From Variovorax sp. YR216 (GTDB lineage: Bacteria > Pseudomonadota > Gammaproteobacteria > Burkholderiales > Burkholderiaceae_C): DNA of 64,000 nt. The stretch lies in the NCBI RefSeq assembly GCF_900107745.1, contig NZ_FNRO01000003.1:248001-312000 (forward strand). Reading direction: 5' to 3'. Each line of letters starts with the position of its first letter. Positions within the stretch are counted from its first letter, which is position 1. Shown here one piece after another: positions 16,777 through 26,266 of this stretch. The notes below the pieces were generated by a model that saw only the letters and a list, made by a program, of their open reading frames with translations, did no database searches and was not told where the DNA came from. The translations under genes were made by a program, and so were the position numbers.

Positions 16777-17763
16777 TCAGTTGTTCGTGCGGCCGCCGAG
16801 CTGGAGCTCGCGCAGGCGCTTCACGTCGCGCGCCGGCGGCATGCCGAAGAAGCGGCTGTACTCGCGGTTGAACTGCGATTGGCTTTCGTAGCCCACCCGA
16901 TGTCCTGCGGTCGCGGCATCGACGTGCTCGCTGATCATGATCCGCCGTGATTCCTGCAACCGCAGCTGCTTCTGGAACTGCAGCGGGCTCATCGCGGTCA
17001 CCGCCTTGAAATGCTGGTGCAGCGACGACACGCTCATGTGCACCGCATCGGCGATGTCCTCCACCCGCAGCGGCTCCTGATAGCGCTGCGACAGCAGGCT
17101 GATCGCCTGCGCGATGCGCTGCGAATGGCTGTCCACCAGCGCCATCTGCGCCAGCCGCCAGCCATCGGGCGACTTCAGCAGCCGGTAGAGAATCTCGCGC
17201 GTGATGAGCGGTGCGAGCGCCGGCACATCCTCCGGCGTATCCAGCAGCTTGACCAGCCGAAGCAGCGGGTCGAGCAATGTCGCCGACAGCTCGCCGGTGA
17301 AGATGCCGCGCTCCGACGCGCGCCGCTGCGGCTGCTCGCCGAGCTGGAGCTCCAGCCCGAGTGCCGCGATGTCCTTCGGATCGAAGCTCAGACGCAGGCC
17401 GAGGTAGGGTGCCTCGGGCGATGCGTCGATCACCTGGCCCGACACCGGCAGGTTCTGCGACACCACCAGGTACTGGCTGCTGTCGTAGACATAGACCTCG
17501 TCCCCCAGCAACACCCGCTTGCTGCCTTGCGCCAGCACGCAGAAGGCCGGCTCGTGCATCGCGCGCACCGGCTTCTGCATCTGCGAAGCGCGGGCGAGGA
17601 CGAGGCGCGGGATCACCGTCTCGTGCGCGCCGTCGGTGGCGGTCGCGCGATCGATCATCGCGGCGAGCTCGGCCCGCATCACCGTGGCCTGCAAGGGGCC
17701 GGAGGGGCGATCGCTGCGCAGTGCGTGGGGGGTGGAAGTGAGCATGGGTGGAAGCTTAGGCAT
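16777..17763 (-). CDS. AraC-family transcriptional regulator with AraC_N domain
   Basis: About 328 residues. The N-terminal ligand/dimer domain is of the AraC_N type (VIPRLVLARASQMQKPVRAMHEPAFCVLAQGSKRVLLGDEVYVYDSSQYLVVSQNLPVSGQV), and the C-terminal helix-turn-helix pair includes RVEDIADAVHMSVSSLHQHFKAVTAMSPLQFQKQLRLQESRR and VGYESQSQFNREYSRFFGMPP. Starts at 17763 (MPKLPPMLTS) or 17745 (MLTSTPHAL) are both possible; neither has a strong ribosome-binding site. It is divergent from a phospholipase-D-like lipoprotein gene, and a 21 bp-spaced direct repeat lies between them, a typical AraC-type operator layout. Confidence 0.88.
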   Translation of the reverse strand: MPKLPPMLTSTPHALRSDRPSGPLQATVMRAELAAMIDRATATDGAHETVIPRLVLARASQMQKPVRAMHEPAFCVLAQGSKRVLLGDEVYVYDSSQYLVVSQNLPVSGQVIDASPEAPYLGLRLSFDPKDIAALGLELQLGEQPQRRASERGIFTGELSATLLDPLLRLVKLLDTPEDVPALAPLITREILYRLLKSPDGWRLAQMALVDSHSQRIAQAISLLSQRYQEPLRVEDIADAVHMSVSSLHQHFKAVTAMSPLQFQKQLRLQESRRIMISEHVDAATAGHRVGYESQSQFNREYSRFFGMPPARDVKRLRELQLGGRTNN

Positions 17764-17802
17764 CTCGCCGCCGCTTGTCTGCGGTTGCGCGCGATGGCCG
17801 GA

Positions 17803-17835
17803 CGATCGTGCAAAGATCTTCAACGATTCTGCAAG
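17803..17835. promoter_or_regulatory. candidate AraC-type direct-repeat operator
   Basis: Two similar half-sites, CGATCGTGCAAAG at 17803-17815 and CGATTCTGCAAG at 17824-17835, begin exactly 21 bp apart in the same orientation. AraC-family proteins commonly bind direct repeats spaced by two helical turns, and this pair lies between the divergent AraC gene (start 17763) and the PLD-family gene (start 17892). That it is bound by this AraC protein is an inference. Confidence 0.45.
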
Positions 17836-17891
17836 CGGTGCGGTCCGCCGCGTCGCTCGCGTCGATCGGCGCAAAATTACGCGCAGCCCCC

Positions 17892-19508
17892 ATGCATCGC
17901 TTCACCCGCCTCGCTCTCATGCCCGATTGGCTCCGGGCCGCACGCCTGCTGGCGTGTATTGCGCTTGCCGTCGTGGCGACCGGATGCGCGCTGCCGCCGC
18001 TCGAGGGCCGCAGCCAGTCGCATGCCTTGCCGGCGGCCGAAGCTCGCAGCACGGCGCTGGGCCAGGCCGTCGACGCGGTCGCGCAGCAGCATCCCGGCCT
18101 CAGCGGGATTCATGCGCTGACCGACGCGCACGAGGCGTTCGCAGCCCGGGTGCAATTGGCCCAGCACGCCGAGCGCACGCTGGACGTGCAGTACTTCATC
18201 TGGCGCGACGACACCACCGGCCACTTGCTGCTGGAAGCGCTGCGCGCGGCGGCCGACCGGGGCGTGCGTGTGCGCCTGCTGCTGGACGACTTTGGCGTCG
18301 CCGGCCTGGACGAAGAGCTGGCGGCGCTCGATGCCCACCCCCACATCGAGGTTCGCCTGTTCAACCCGTTCGTGTCCCGGTCCTTCAAGCCATTGGGCTT
18401 CGTGACCGACTTCTCCCGCGCCAACCGGCGGATGCACAACAAGAGCTTCACCGCCGACAACGCCGTCACGATCCTCGGGGGGCGCAATGTAGGCGACGAA
18501 TACTTCGGCGCCACCGACGGCGTGCTCTTCGCCGACCTGGACGTGCTGGCGACGGGGCCGGTGGTCGGGCAGATCTCGAACGCGTTCGACGCCTATTGGG
18601 CCAGTGCGTCCGCCTATCCGATCGCCTCGATGGTGAAGGCGCCTTCCGCGGAAGTCGTGGCCGCGATCGCGGCGCGCGAGGCCCTGATCGATCGCTCGGA
18701 GCGGGCGGCGATCTACAAGAAGGCCGTGCGCGAGTTGCCTGCCTACGGCGCGTTGATCCGGGGCGACCTGCGGCTGATCTGGGCGCCTGCGCGCCTGCTG
18801 GTGGACGACCCGGCCAAGGGCCTGGCGCTGGCCGAGCCCGAACAACTGCTGCTGCACCACATGCACGAGGCCGTCGGCACACCGGTGCGTGCGCTGGACC
18901 TGGTGTCCCCGTATTTCGTGCCCACCGATTCCGGGACTGACTATTTCGTGGACCTGGCCCGCCAAGGCGTGCGGGTGCGCATCCTCACCAATTCGCTGGC
19001 CGCCACCGATGTGCTGCCGGTGCATTCGGGCTACGCGCGCCATCGACAGCGGCTGCTGGCCGCGGGGGTGGTGCTGTACGAACTCAAGCCAGAGCCCGGC
19101 GAGTCGGTCACGAAGCCCGTGCGAAGGGATGAAGGATCGTGGATGCCGGGCGGCTCGGGCAGCGGCGCCAGTTCGGGCTCCAGTCTGCATGCCAAGACCT
19201 TCGGCGTGGACAAGAAGCGCATCTTCGTCGGCTCCTTCAACTTCGATCCGCGCTCGGCCCGCTTGAACACCGAGCTGGGGATCATCATCGACAGCCCCGA
19301 ACTGGCCGCGAGCATGTCGGAGATATTTGCGCAGCGCGTGCCGCTGAGCGGCTGGGAGGTGCAGCTCCATCCCGGCAACGGCACGCTGCAGTGGTTCGAC
19401 GCCGCAGGCACGCCGCCGCAGACCCTCTCGGTCGAGCCCGGCACGACATGGTGGGAGCGCGCCGCGGTGCGGCTGCTCGAGCCGCTGCCGATCGACTGGT
19501 TGCTCTGA
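17892..19508 (+). CDS. phospholipase D family lipoprotein (cardiolipin synthase-like)
   Basis: About 538 residues from the ATG at 17892; an ATG at 17919 is an alternative. The N-terminus is a lipoprotein signal (RAARLLACIALAVVATGC) with a lipobox Cys. Two HKD motifs mark a PLD fold: HNKSFTADNAVTILGGRNVG and HAKTFGVDKKRIFVGSFNFD, each with the following Gly-Gly/Ser-Asn pattern. Enzymes of this group hydrolyse or transfer phosphatidyl groups, as ClsA/ClsC-like proteins do; here action at the periplasmic face is expected from lipidation. It is divergent from an AraC regulator. Function as synthase versus phospholipase is open. Confidence 0.88.
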   Translation: MHRFTRLALMPDWLRAARLLACIALAVVATGCALPPLEGRSQSHALPAAEARSTALGQAVDAVAQQHPGLSGIHALTDAHEAFAARVQLAQHAERTLDVQYFIWRDDTTGHLLLEALRAAADRGVRVRLLLDDFGVAGLDEELAALDAHPHIEVRLFNPFVSRSFKPLGFVTDFSRANRRMHNKSFTADNAVTILGGRNVGDEYFGATDGVLFADLDVLATGPVVGQISNAFDAYWASASAYPIASMVKAPSAEVVAAIAAREALIDRSERAAIYKKAVRELPAYGALIRGDLRLIWAPARLLVDDPAKGLALAEPEQLLLHHMHEAVGTPVRALDLVSPYFVPTDSGTDYFVDLARQGVRVRILTNSLAATDVLPVHSGYARHRQRLLAAGVVLYELKPEPGESVTKPVRRDEGSWMPGGSGSGASSGSSLHAKTFGVDKKRIFVGSFNFDPRSARLNTELGIIIDSPELAASMSEIFAQRVPLSGWEVQLHPGNGTLQWFDAAGTPPQTLSVEPGTTWWERAAVRLLEPLPIDWLL

Positions 19509-19521
19509 GGCGGCCGCCCGC

Positions 19522-19974
19522 TCAGCGCAGGACCAGCACCGGCGTGTGCGAGTGCGTGAGCACCTGCAGGGTCTCGCTGCCCATCAGCATCCGCTTGATG
19601 CCCTTGCGCCCGTTCGAGGCCATGACGATCACGTCGCATTGATGGTCGCGCGCGGCCTCGATGATGGCGTCGGAGACGGTCTCCGACTGCACGACGATGG
19701 CCGTCGTCTTCTTCACGCCCTTGGCGTCGGCGGCGGCCTTGACCTGGTCGACCGTGCGCTGCGCCTCGGCGTTGATCTGCTCGACCAGCCGGGCGACATC
19801 CACTTGCGGGAGCACGACCGAGCCTTCGAAGTAGCTGTTGGGGTCGCGGCGGACGACCCGGACCGCGACCAGCTCCGCCTGCATCGTGAGGGCCAGATCG
19901 ATCGCGCTCTGAACCGCCAGCTCCGAGAGCTCGGAGGCGTCGGTGGCAACGAGGATGCGTTTGTACATCGCCAT
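19522..19974 (-). CDS. universal stress protein, UspA family
   Basis: Encodes 150 residues, one Usp domain. It starts MAMYKRILVATDASELSELAVQSAIDLA, has VVRRDPN in the middle and ends with CDVIVMASNGRKGIKRMLMGSETLQVLTHSHTPVLVLR, containing the ATP-binding pattern G-x2-G-x9-G-S (roughly residues 125-138). I chose the ATG at 19974 because GGAGC precedes it with suitable spacing; a longer open frame upstream has no similarity. It is a cytoplasmic stress-linked nucleotide-binding protein. It converges with the PLD gene. Confidence 0.92.
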   Translation of the reverse strand: MAMYKRILVATDASELSELAVQSAIDLALTMQAELVAVRVVRRDPNSYFEGSVVLPQVDVARLVEQINAEAQRTVDQVKAAADAKGVKKTTAIVVQSETVSDAIIEAARDHQCDVIVMASNGRKGIKRMLMGSETLQVLTHSHTPVLVLR

Positions 19975-20077
19975 GGTGTGCTGCTCCATAGGCTGGAAAA
20001 GCCCAGCCGCAGAGCCCAGCCTAGCGCACCCGTGGGCGGCGGGCAAGGCGCACGAAGAGCGGAACCGGAAGGCCCTC

Positions 20078-21121
20078 CTAAGCCCGTTCCGCCGCCAGCC
20101 GGATCGGGACGCGCATTTCGGGCGTCTGCGCGGCGCGCGCCCGCAACTGCCCGCAGCCGCCATCCACGTCCTGTCCCGCGGAGTAGCGCAGCTTCGTCAG
20201 GATGCGCCGATCGAGCAGCGTCCGGGCGATCTGCTTGCAGCGCTCGAACGAGGGGCGGTGGAAGTCCGTTCCATCGATCGAGTTGAAGGGGATCATGTTC
20301 AGCACGCAGTACTTGCCGGACAAAAGGCGCACGATGCCTTCGATCTCGTCCTCGCCGTCGTTGATGCCTTCGAGCAGCGTCCACTGGTATTGGATGGGGT
20401 AGCCGGTGGCGCGCGCGTAGCGCTCGGCTTCGGCGACCAGTTCCTCAGGCGTCAGGTTCGGTGCGCGCGGCAGGAGCCTCCGGCGCAGCTCGGCGCGGGT
20501 CGTGTGCAGCGACAGCGCGAGCGCCGGCTTCACCCGGCCCTGTTGCAGCCGCTCGAACGCACGTGGGTCGCCCACGGTGGAGAACACCAGGTTCTTGTGC
20601 CCGATGTCGCCCGCGGTGCCCAGCAGCTCGATGGCCTCGATCACGTTGTCGAGGTTGTGCGCCGGCTCGCCCATGCCCATGAAGACCACCTTGCGCACCG
20701 GCCGGCGCTGGCGCGCGAGGGCGACCTGCGCCACGATCTCCGCACTGCCGACCTGGCGCAGGAGGCCGCCCTGCCCGGTCATGCAGAACTGGCAGCCGAC
20801 CGCGCAGCCGACCTGCGACGAGACGCACAGGCCGCCGCGGGGCAGCAGCACGCTTTCCACGGTCTGGCCGTCGGCGAGCGCGACGAGCAGGCGCTCGGAG
20901 CCATCCGCGCCCGGATGCACCGAGCGGATGTGTGCCAGCGCCGCCAGATCGGCTTCGATGGCCGGCAGTGCCGCGAGCAGCGACGAAGGAAAGAAGCTCT
21001 CGGGCAGCCGCCGGCCGCTGTTGCGCGGCAACGCGTGGGACCACAGCCGCAGCACGCGGTGTTCGTGGAGTGGGCCCGCGCCGGCTTCGTGGAGCCGGCG
21101 CTTGAGTTCTTGGATTCGCAT
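20078..21121 (-). CDS. RlmN/Cfr-family radical SAM methyltransferase
   Basis: Encodes 347 residues, closer to Cfr length (about 349) than to E. coli RlmN (384). The radical SAM cluster motif CxxxCxxC is Cys106, Cys110 and Cys113 (GCAVGCQFC); Cys99 and the C-terminal Cys323 (VDGGCGQL) correspond to the two further Cys used for methyl transfer in RlmN. VVFMGMGEPAHNLDNV and ALSLHTTRAELRRRLLP are also family motifs. These enzymes methylate C2 or C8 of adenines in 23S rRNA (and tRNA for RlmN). The N-terminal region is short and diverged, so this may be a second paralogue rather than the housekeeping RlmN. Target site is not predictable. Confidence 0.85.
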   Translation of the reverse strand: MRIQELKRRLHEAGAGPLHEHRVLRLWSHALPRNSGRRLPESFFPSSLLAALPAIEADLAALAHIRSVHPGADGSERLLVALADGQTVESVLLPRGGLCVSSQVGCAVGCQFCMTGQGGLLRQVGSAEIVAQVALARQRRPVRKVVFMGMGEPAHNLDNVIEAIELLGTAGDIGHKNLVFSTVGDPRAFERLQQGRVKPALALSLHTTRAELRRRLLPRAPNLTPEELVAEAERYARATGYPIQYQWTLLEGINDGEDEIEGIVRLLSGKYCVLNMIPFNSIDGTDFHRPSFERCKQIARTLLDRRILTKLRYSAGQDVDGGCGQLRARAAQTPEMRVPIRLAAERA

Positions 21122-21147
21122 GAGGGCCGATATTGTGCCTAGCCCCT

Positions 21148-22134
21148 TTACTGGATCACCTTGTCCGCCCGCGCCAGCACCGAGCGCGGGATCGCATAGC
21201 CCAGCCGCTTGGCCGTGTTCAGGTTGATGAGCAGCTCGAACGTCGTCGGTTGCTCGATCGGCAGGTCGGCTGGCTTGGCGCCCTTCAGGATGCGCACCAC
21301 GTAGCGCGCGCCGTCCTTGCCCTCGTTGACGTAGCCGGGACCGTAGGCCATCAGGCAGCCGTTCTCGGCATAGTCGCCGCGCGCGCAGATGGACGGCAGC
21401 TTGTGCTCGATCGCCAGTTCCGCGATCAGCTTCTGGTTGGAATTGGCGACCGGGTTCAGCGTGACCCACACCGCGTGGCTGTGCGCCTTGACAGCTTCCT
21501 TGAACGCGGCCGCATAGCTCTCCGCGCTGCTCGCTTCCATCGAATAGAGTTCCAGCCCCAGTTGCCGCGCCGGCTGCTGGCTGGCTTCCCATTGCGGGAT
21601 GGAGCCGGGTGCCTTCGGATCCCACAGCACGGCGACGCGGACCATCTTCGGGTTGGTCTCCTTCAGGATCTCCAGCCGCTTGCCGGTGAGGATCGCCGCC
21701 ACATTGGTGACGCCGGTCGCGTTGCCGCCGGGCCGCGCGAGGCTTTCGGCGAGGCCGGTGGTGATGGGATCGGTCACACCCATGAAGACGATCGGCACGG
21801 TGGAGGTCGCCTTCTTCGCCGCCTGCGCCGCATTGGTGGTCACGGCCACCAGCACGTCGACGTTCAGCGCGACCAGATCGGCGGCGTGCCTGGGAAGCCG
21901 CCCGAGATCCTCGCTTTCGTGGCGGTAGTCGACCTGGAGGTTCTGCCCTTCGACATAGCCGAGATCGCGCATGCCCCGGCGGAAGGCCTCCAGCCGAGGC
22001 GCATCGGCGGTGGCCGAGACGGCTGCGAGGTAGCCGATGCGCACTGCCTTCTTCGCTGGCTGCTGCGCCTGCGCGAGAGGGGCGGCCGCCAGCAGCGCGG
22101 CGCAGATCAGAAACCGCAGAAACTTGCTGCGCAT
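21148..22134 (-). CDS. orphan ABC transporter substrate-binding protein, TrpX/YnjB-like (ABC_sub_bind)
   Basis: Encodes 328 residues with a signal peptide ([24 protein letters not shown]) and the ABC_sub_bind fold: [85 protein letters not shown]. Such proteins usually pair with permease and ATPase genes, but none is nearby. Instead it is divergent from a sensor kinase gene whose start lies 144 bp away, so a sensing role alongside that kinase is possible. It sits 26 bp upstream of the radical SAM gene on the same strand. Confidence 0.88.
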   Translation of the reverse strand: MRSKFLRFLICAALLAAAPLAQAQQPAKKAVRIGYLAAVSATADAPRLEAFRRGMRDLGYVEGQNLQVDYRHESEDLGRLPRHAADLVALNVDVLVAVTTNAAQAAKKATSTVPIVFMGVTDPITTGLAESLARPGGNATGVTNVAAILTGKRLEILKETNPKMVRVAVLWDPKAPGSIPQWEASQQPARQLGLELYSMEASSAESYAAAFKEAVKAHSHAVWVTLNPVANSNQKLIAELAIEHKLPSICARGDYAENGCLMAYGPGYVNEGKDGARYVVRILKGAKPADLPIEQPTTFELLINLNTAKRLGYAIPRSVLARADKVIQ

Positions 22135-22278
22135 CGGCGTCTCCTGGTTGCCAGCGTGCTTCGGATCCGGATTTTGCGCCGCTTCGGCCGCTTTGCCTGT
22201 GCCACTTCCGCGCTGCCCGGGCGGTCATGCCTCGGCCAATCGGTGTACCGGCGCGGTCTTCCCAGGGCGCGGGCGGCG

Positions 22279-24774
22279 ATGTCCAATGGCAGGGCCATGA
22301 CGCCCCCGGACTCGTCTCCTTCCTCGCTTTCGGGCGAGCCTGCGCCGACGGCCAACGGCAACGGCCGTCGCTTCACGGTCTTCTCGCAGGCCACGCGGGA
22401 GGTGCATCGCGGGCGGCTGTTTCGCAAGTACTTCCTGCTGATCCTTTCGCTGGTCACCATGGTTCTGCTGGCATCGAGCGCGATCAGCCTCTATTTCTCC
22501 TACCAGGAGAACAAGGCCGCGCTCGCCAGCCTGCAGCACGAGAAGGCGCTCGGCGCCGCTTCGCGGATCGAGCAGTACGTGCAGCACATGACCCAGCAGC
22601 TTGCCTATGCATCGCTCGCGCAGCTCGATGCGTCGGACCTGGAGTCGCGCCGCACCGAGTTCTGGCGCTTGCTGCGCCAGGCGCCGGAGGTGACCGACAT
22701 CGCGCAGATCGGCCGCGACGGCCGGGAGCAGATTGCGGTGTCACGGCTTGGCATGGACGTGATGGGTTCGGGCAGGGATCGCTCGCACGATGCCGCGTTC
22801 CTCAATGCAGTGCCGGATGCAGCATGGTTCGGTCCGGTGTACTTCAACCGCGACACCGAGCCCTACATGACGGTCGCGGTCCGCGCCGGCGGCGAGAAGG
22901 GGCCGGTGACGGTGGCCGAGCTCAACCTCAAGTTCATCTGGGACGTGGTGTCGCGCATCCAGATCGGGGAGAAGGGCAAGGCCTACGTGCTCGACAGCAA
23001 CGGCTTGCTCATCGCCGACCCTGACATCGGCCTCGTTCTGCGCAAGACCAGTTTCGCCGCGCTGCCGCACGTGCAGGCAGCGGACGCCGATGCCGGCGCG
23101 CTGGAGGGCGATGCGATGGTGTCGCGCGACCTGCAGGGCAGGGCGGTGCTGACCTCGATGGCGCCCATCAAGCCGCTGGGCTGGAAGGTGTTCGTCGAGC
23201 AGCCGATCGGCGAGGTGTATGCCAAGCTCAATGCCTCGATCCTGCGTGCCGCGGTGCTGCTGCTCGCCGGCCTGCTGATCTCCGCGGTGGCGGCGTCGGT
23301 GCTCGCGCGTAGCATGGTGCGGCCGATCCGCACGCTCGCGCGTGGCGCCCGGCTCATCGGGCAGGGCGATCTCAACCAGCAGATCGTGGTCAACACCGGG
23401 GACGAGCTCGAAGGGCTGGCGGAGCAGTTCAACCGCATGTCGGCCAAGCTGCGCGAGTACTACGGCGGTCTGGAACGCAAGGTCGAGCGCCGCACCGCCG
23501 AATTGAGCGCGGCGCTCGAACACCAGACCGCCACGGCCGAGATCCTGCGCGTCATCAGCCGCTCGCCGACCGACCTGCGGCCGGTGCTCCTGGCCGTGGC
23601 AGAGCGTTCGGCCACGCTCTGCAAGGCCTACGGATGCCGGATCTGGCTGCCTGAGGATGACCATCTGCGATCGGTGACGGGTTATCTCGGGTCCAGTGGC
23701 GATGTGGTTTCAGGGCGCGACGAGGTGCTTCCGCTCACGCGCGGATCGGTGGTCGGCCGCGCCTTCGTCGATCACCGCACGGTGCACGCCGAGGACGTGG
23801 TGAGCCAGCTCGACACCGAATACCCCGACTCGCGCGAGCCGCAGTCGCGCCACGGCTTCCGCACCGTGCTGGGCGTGCCGATGATCCGCGAGGGCGCATC
23901 GGTTGGCGTCCTCGCGGTCATCCGCAAGGACGTGCAGCCGTTCTCCGCCGGCGAGATCCGGCTGGTCGAGACCTTCGCCGACCAGGCGGTGATCGCGATC
24001 CAGAACGCGCGGCTCTTCCAGGAGATCGAGGACAAGAGCCACCAGATCGAAGTCGCCAACCAGCACAAGTCGGAGTTTCTTGCGAACATGTCGCACGAAC
24101 TGCGCACGCCACTCAACGCGATCATCGGTTTCTCCGAAGTGCTGGTGGAGCGCATGTTCGGCGAGGTCAACGACAAGCAGATGGAATACCTGCGCGACAT
24201 CCACTCGTCGGGCCAGCACCTGCTGACGCTCATCAACGACGTGCTCGACCTGTCGAAGATCGAGGCCGGCCGCATGGAGCTCGACCTGAGCAGCTTCGAC
24301 CTCGGCCTCCTGCTCGAAAACGCGCTCACGCTGGTGCGCGAGCGCGCGCAGCGCAATGGCATCGCGCTGTCGCTGGAGGTCGGCGAAGGGCTCCAGGCGT
24401 GGGTCGCCGATGCGCGCAAGGTCAAGCAGATCATGGTGAACCTGCTCTCCAACGCGGTGAAGTTCACGCCATCGGGCGGGCAGGTGCGGGTGACGGCGCG
24501 GCGCATCGAATCCGGCGGCCAGCCGGCGGCCGAGGTGTGCGTGGCGGACACCGGACTGGGCATCGCACCGAAAGACCATGCGCTGATCTTCGACGAGTTC
24601 AAGCAGGTCGGCGGCGACTACCTGCGCAAGGCCGAAGGCACCGGGCTCGGCCTGTCGCTCGCGCGCCGCTTCGCAGAGCTGCACGGCGGCACGCTCACCG
24701 TCGACAGCCGGCTCGGCGAGGGCGCCACCTTCACGCTGCTGCTGCCGCTGAAGCACGAGGAGGCCGTTGCATGA
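22279..24774 (+). CDS. membrane sensor histidine kinase (Cache-HAMP-GAF-HisKA-HATPase)
   Basis: About 831 residues; a start at 22297 is equally possible. A first membrane helix (around residues 53-73) is followed by a periplasmic Cache-like domain with [23 protein letters not shown], a second helix (about 320-343), HAMP ([20 protein letters not shown]), a GAF domain (about 430-580), then HisKA with phospho-acceptor His606 in [14 protein letters not shown] and a HATPase with N and G boxes ([29 protein letters not shown]). It should phosphorylate the receiver proteins encoded directly downstream, with which it shares ATGA overlaps. No receiver domain is fused to it. Confidence 0.92.
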   Translation: MSNGRAMTPPDSSPSSLSGEPAPTANGNGRRFTVFSQATREVHRGRLFRKYFLLILSLVTMVLLASSAISLYFSYQENKAALASLQHEKALGAASRIEQYVQHMTQQLAYASLAQLDASDLESRRTEFWRLLRQAPEVTDIAQIGRDGREQIAVSRLGMDVMGSGRDRSHDAAFLNAVPDAAWFGPVYFNRDTEPYMTVAVRAGGEKGPVTVAELNLKFIWDVVSRIQIGEKGKAYVLDSNGLLIADPDIGLVLRKTSFAALPHVQAADADAGALEGDAMVSRDLQGRAVLTSMAPIKPLGWKVFVEQPIGEVYAKLNASILRAAVLLLAGLLISAVAASVLARSMVRPIRTLARGARLIGQGDLNQQIVVNTGDELEGLAEQFNRMSAKLREYYGGLERKVERRTAELSAALEHQTATAEILRVISRSPTDLRPVLLAVAERSATLCKAYGCRIWLPEDDHLRSVTGYLGSSGDVVSGRDEVLPLTRGSVVGRAFVDHRTVHAEDVVSQLDTEYPDSREPQSRHGFRTVLGVPMIREGASVGVLAVIRKDVQPFSAGEIRLVETFADQAVIAIQNARLFQEIEDKSHQIEVANQHKSEFLANMSHELRTPLNAIIGFSEVLVERMFGEVNDKQMEYLRDIHSSGQHLLTLINDVLDLSKIEAGRMELDLSSFDLGLLLENALTLVRERAQRNGIALSLEVGEGLQAWVADARKVKQIMVNLLSNAVKFTPSGGQVRVTARRIESGGQPAAEVCVADTGLGIAPKDHALIFDEFKQVGGDYLRKAEGTGLGLSLARRFAELHGGTLTVDSRLGEGATFTLLLPLKHEEAVA

Positions 24775-25148
24775 GCAGAATCCTCATCGTCGAAGACAAC
24801 GACAAGAACATGAAGCTGGTGCGCGACATCCTCCGGCACCAGGGCCACGAGACACGCGAAGCCACCGACGGCGTGGAAGGCGTGCGATTGGCGATCGAGA
24901 GCCCGCCCGATCTCATCCTCATGGACATCCAGCTCGCGGGCATGGACGGCATCGCGGTGCTGCAGCGGCTGCGCGAGGAGCGCTCCCTCGATGCGGTGCC
25001 CGTCATCGCCGTGTCGGCGTCGGTGATGCCCGACGACCAGCGCGTGATCGCCAGCTCCGGCTTCGATGCCTATCTGGCCAAACCGATTTCGCTCAAGCCG
25101 TTCCTTGCGGTGGTGGAGCGCTTGCTGATGGAAGGCCGACAGTCATGA
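24771..25148 (+). CDS. single-domain response regulator (CheY/DivK-like)
   Basis: Encodes 125 residues, a lone receiver domain. The acidic pocket is Glu8/Asp9, the phospho-acceptor is Asp52 ([13 protein letters not shown]), the conserved Ser/Thr lies in VSASVMPDD and the Lys is Lys104 (YLAKPIS). The sequence resembles DivK-type receivers that act as phosphorylation relays or protein-interaction switches. ATGA overlaps with the kinase before and the receiver-cyclase after indicate coupled translation of the three genes. Confidence 0.93.
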   Translation: MSRILIVEDNDKNMKLVRDILRHQGHETREATDGVEGVRLAIESPPDLILMDIQLAGMDGIAVLQRLREERSLDAVPVIAVSASVMPDDQRVIASSGFDAYLAKPISLKPFLAVVERLLMEGRQS

Positions 25149-26266
25149 ACGCGCACATCCTCGTGGTGGACGACGTACCCAGCAACGTCAAGCTGTTGAC
25201 CGACATCCTCACCGCGCGCGGCTACCGCACGACCACCGCGACCTCGGGCGAGCAGGCGATGGCGAGCATCGCGGCCGATCCGCCGGACCTCGTGCTGCTC
25301 GACGTGATGATGCCGGGCATGAACGGCTACGACGTGTGCCGCGCGATCCGTGCCGATCCCCACTTCGCGGTGCTGCCGGTGGTGCTCGTCACCGCGCTCG
25401 ACCCGGAGCGCGAGCGCGTCAACGGACTCAACGCCGGGGCCGACGACTTCCTGAGCAAGCCAATCCACCAGGCCGAGCTGATGGCCCGCGTGCGCTCGCT
25501 GCTGCGGGTGAAGACGCTCTACGACGAAGTGCAGCGCCAGCGCGCCGAGCTGCAGACCTGGAACAACACGCTCGAACAGCGCGTGGCCGAGAACGTGCAG
25601 CAGCTCGAGCGGGTGGGCCAGCTCAAGCGCTTCTTCTCGCCGCAACTCGCGGAAGCGATCCTCGCGGGCGGCGCGGACGATCCGCTCAAGAGCCACCGTC
25701 GCGAGATCACCGTGGTGTTTCTCGACCTGCGCGGCTTCACCGCCTTCACGGAGACAGCCGATCCCGAGGAGGTGATGGCGGTGCTCGCGCAGTACCACGC
25801 GGCGATGGGCCGGCTCGTGATCGAGCACGAGGGCACGCTGGAGCGCTTCTCGGGCGACGGGATGATGATCTTCTTCAACGACCCGCAGCCCGTGCCCGAT
25901 GCGCCGATGCGCGCCTTGCGCATGGCGGTGCGCATGCAGCGCGAGATGGTCGCGCTGTGCAACCAGTGGAGCCGCCGGGGCTACGACCTGCACATGGGTG
26001 TCGGCATCGCGCAGGGCTTCGCGACGCTCGGCGGCATCGGCTTCGACGGGCGCATCGACTACGGCGCGATCGGCACCGTCACCAATCTCGCGGCGCGCCT
26101 GTGCGGGGAAGCGGCGGGCGGCGAGATCCTGATCTCGCAGCGCGTGCAGGGCGCCTTGCAGGACCTCGTGCCGGCCGGCGAATGGCGTCTCGAGGTGGCT
26201 GGCGAGCTGGAGCTCAAGGGCTTCCAGCGCAAGGTGCCGGCCTGGCGCGTGGTGCCGGCGGTTTAG
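25145..26266 (+). CDS. response regulator fused to a class III nucleotide cyclase domain
   Basis: Encodes 373 residues. Residues 1-125 are a receiver (Asp9/Asp10, phospho-acceptor Asp53 in LLDVMMPGMNG, Lys105). A coiled-coil linker (about 125-160) leads to a class III adenylate/guanylate cyclase domain (about 185-370). Metal-binding Asp194 (FLDLRGFT) and Asp238 (FSGDGMM) and the transition-state pair Asn314/Arg318 (TNLAARL) are present, so catalysis is plausible. The base-specifying positions are unusual: Arg234 where adenylate cyclases have Lys, and Gly307 where they have Thr or Asp. Output is thus a cyclic nucleotide, probably cAMP, under control of the upstream kinase. Confidence 0.92.
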   Translation: MNAHILVVDDVPSNVKLLTDILTARGYRTTTATSGEQAMASIAADPPDLVLLDVMMPGMNGYDVCRAIRADPHFAVLPVVLVTALDPERERVNGLNAGADDFLSKPIHQAELMARVRSLLRVKTLYDEVQRQRAELQTWNNTLEQRVAENVQQLERVGQLKRFFSPQLAEAILAGGADDPLKSHRREITVVFLDLRGFTAFTETADPEEVMAVLAQYHAAMGRLVIEHEGTLERFSGDGMMIFFNDPQPVPDAPMRALRMAVRMQREMVALCNQWSRRGYDLHMGVGIAQGFATLGGIGFDGRIDYGAIGTVTNLAARLCGEAAGGEILISQRVQGALQDLVPAGEWRLEVAGELELKGFQRKVPAWRVVPAV

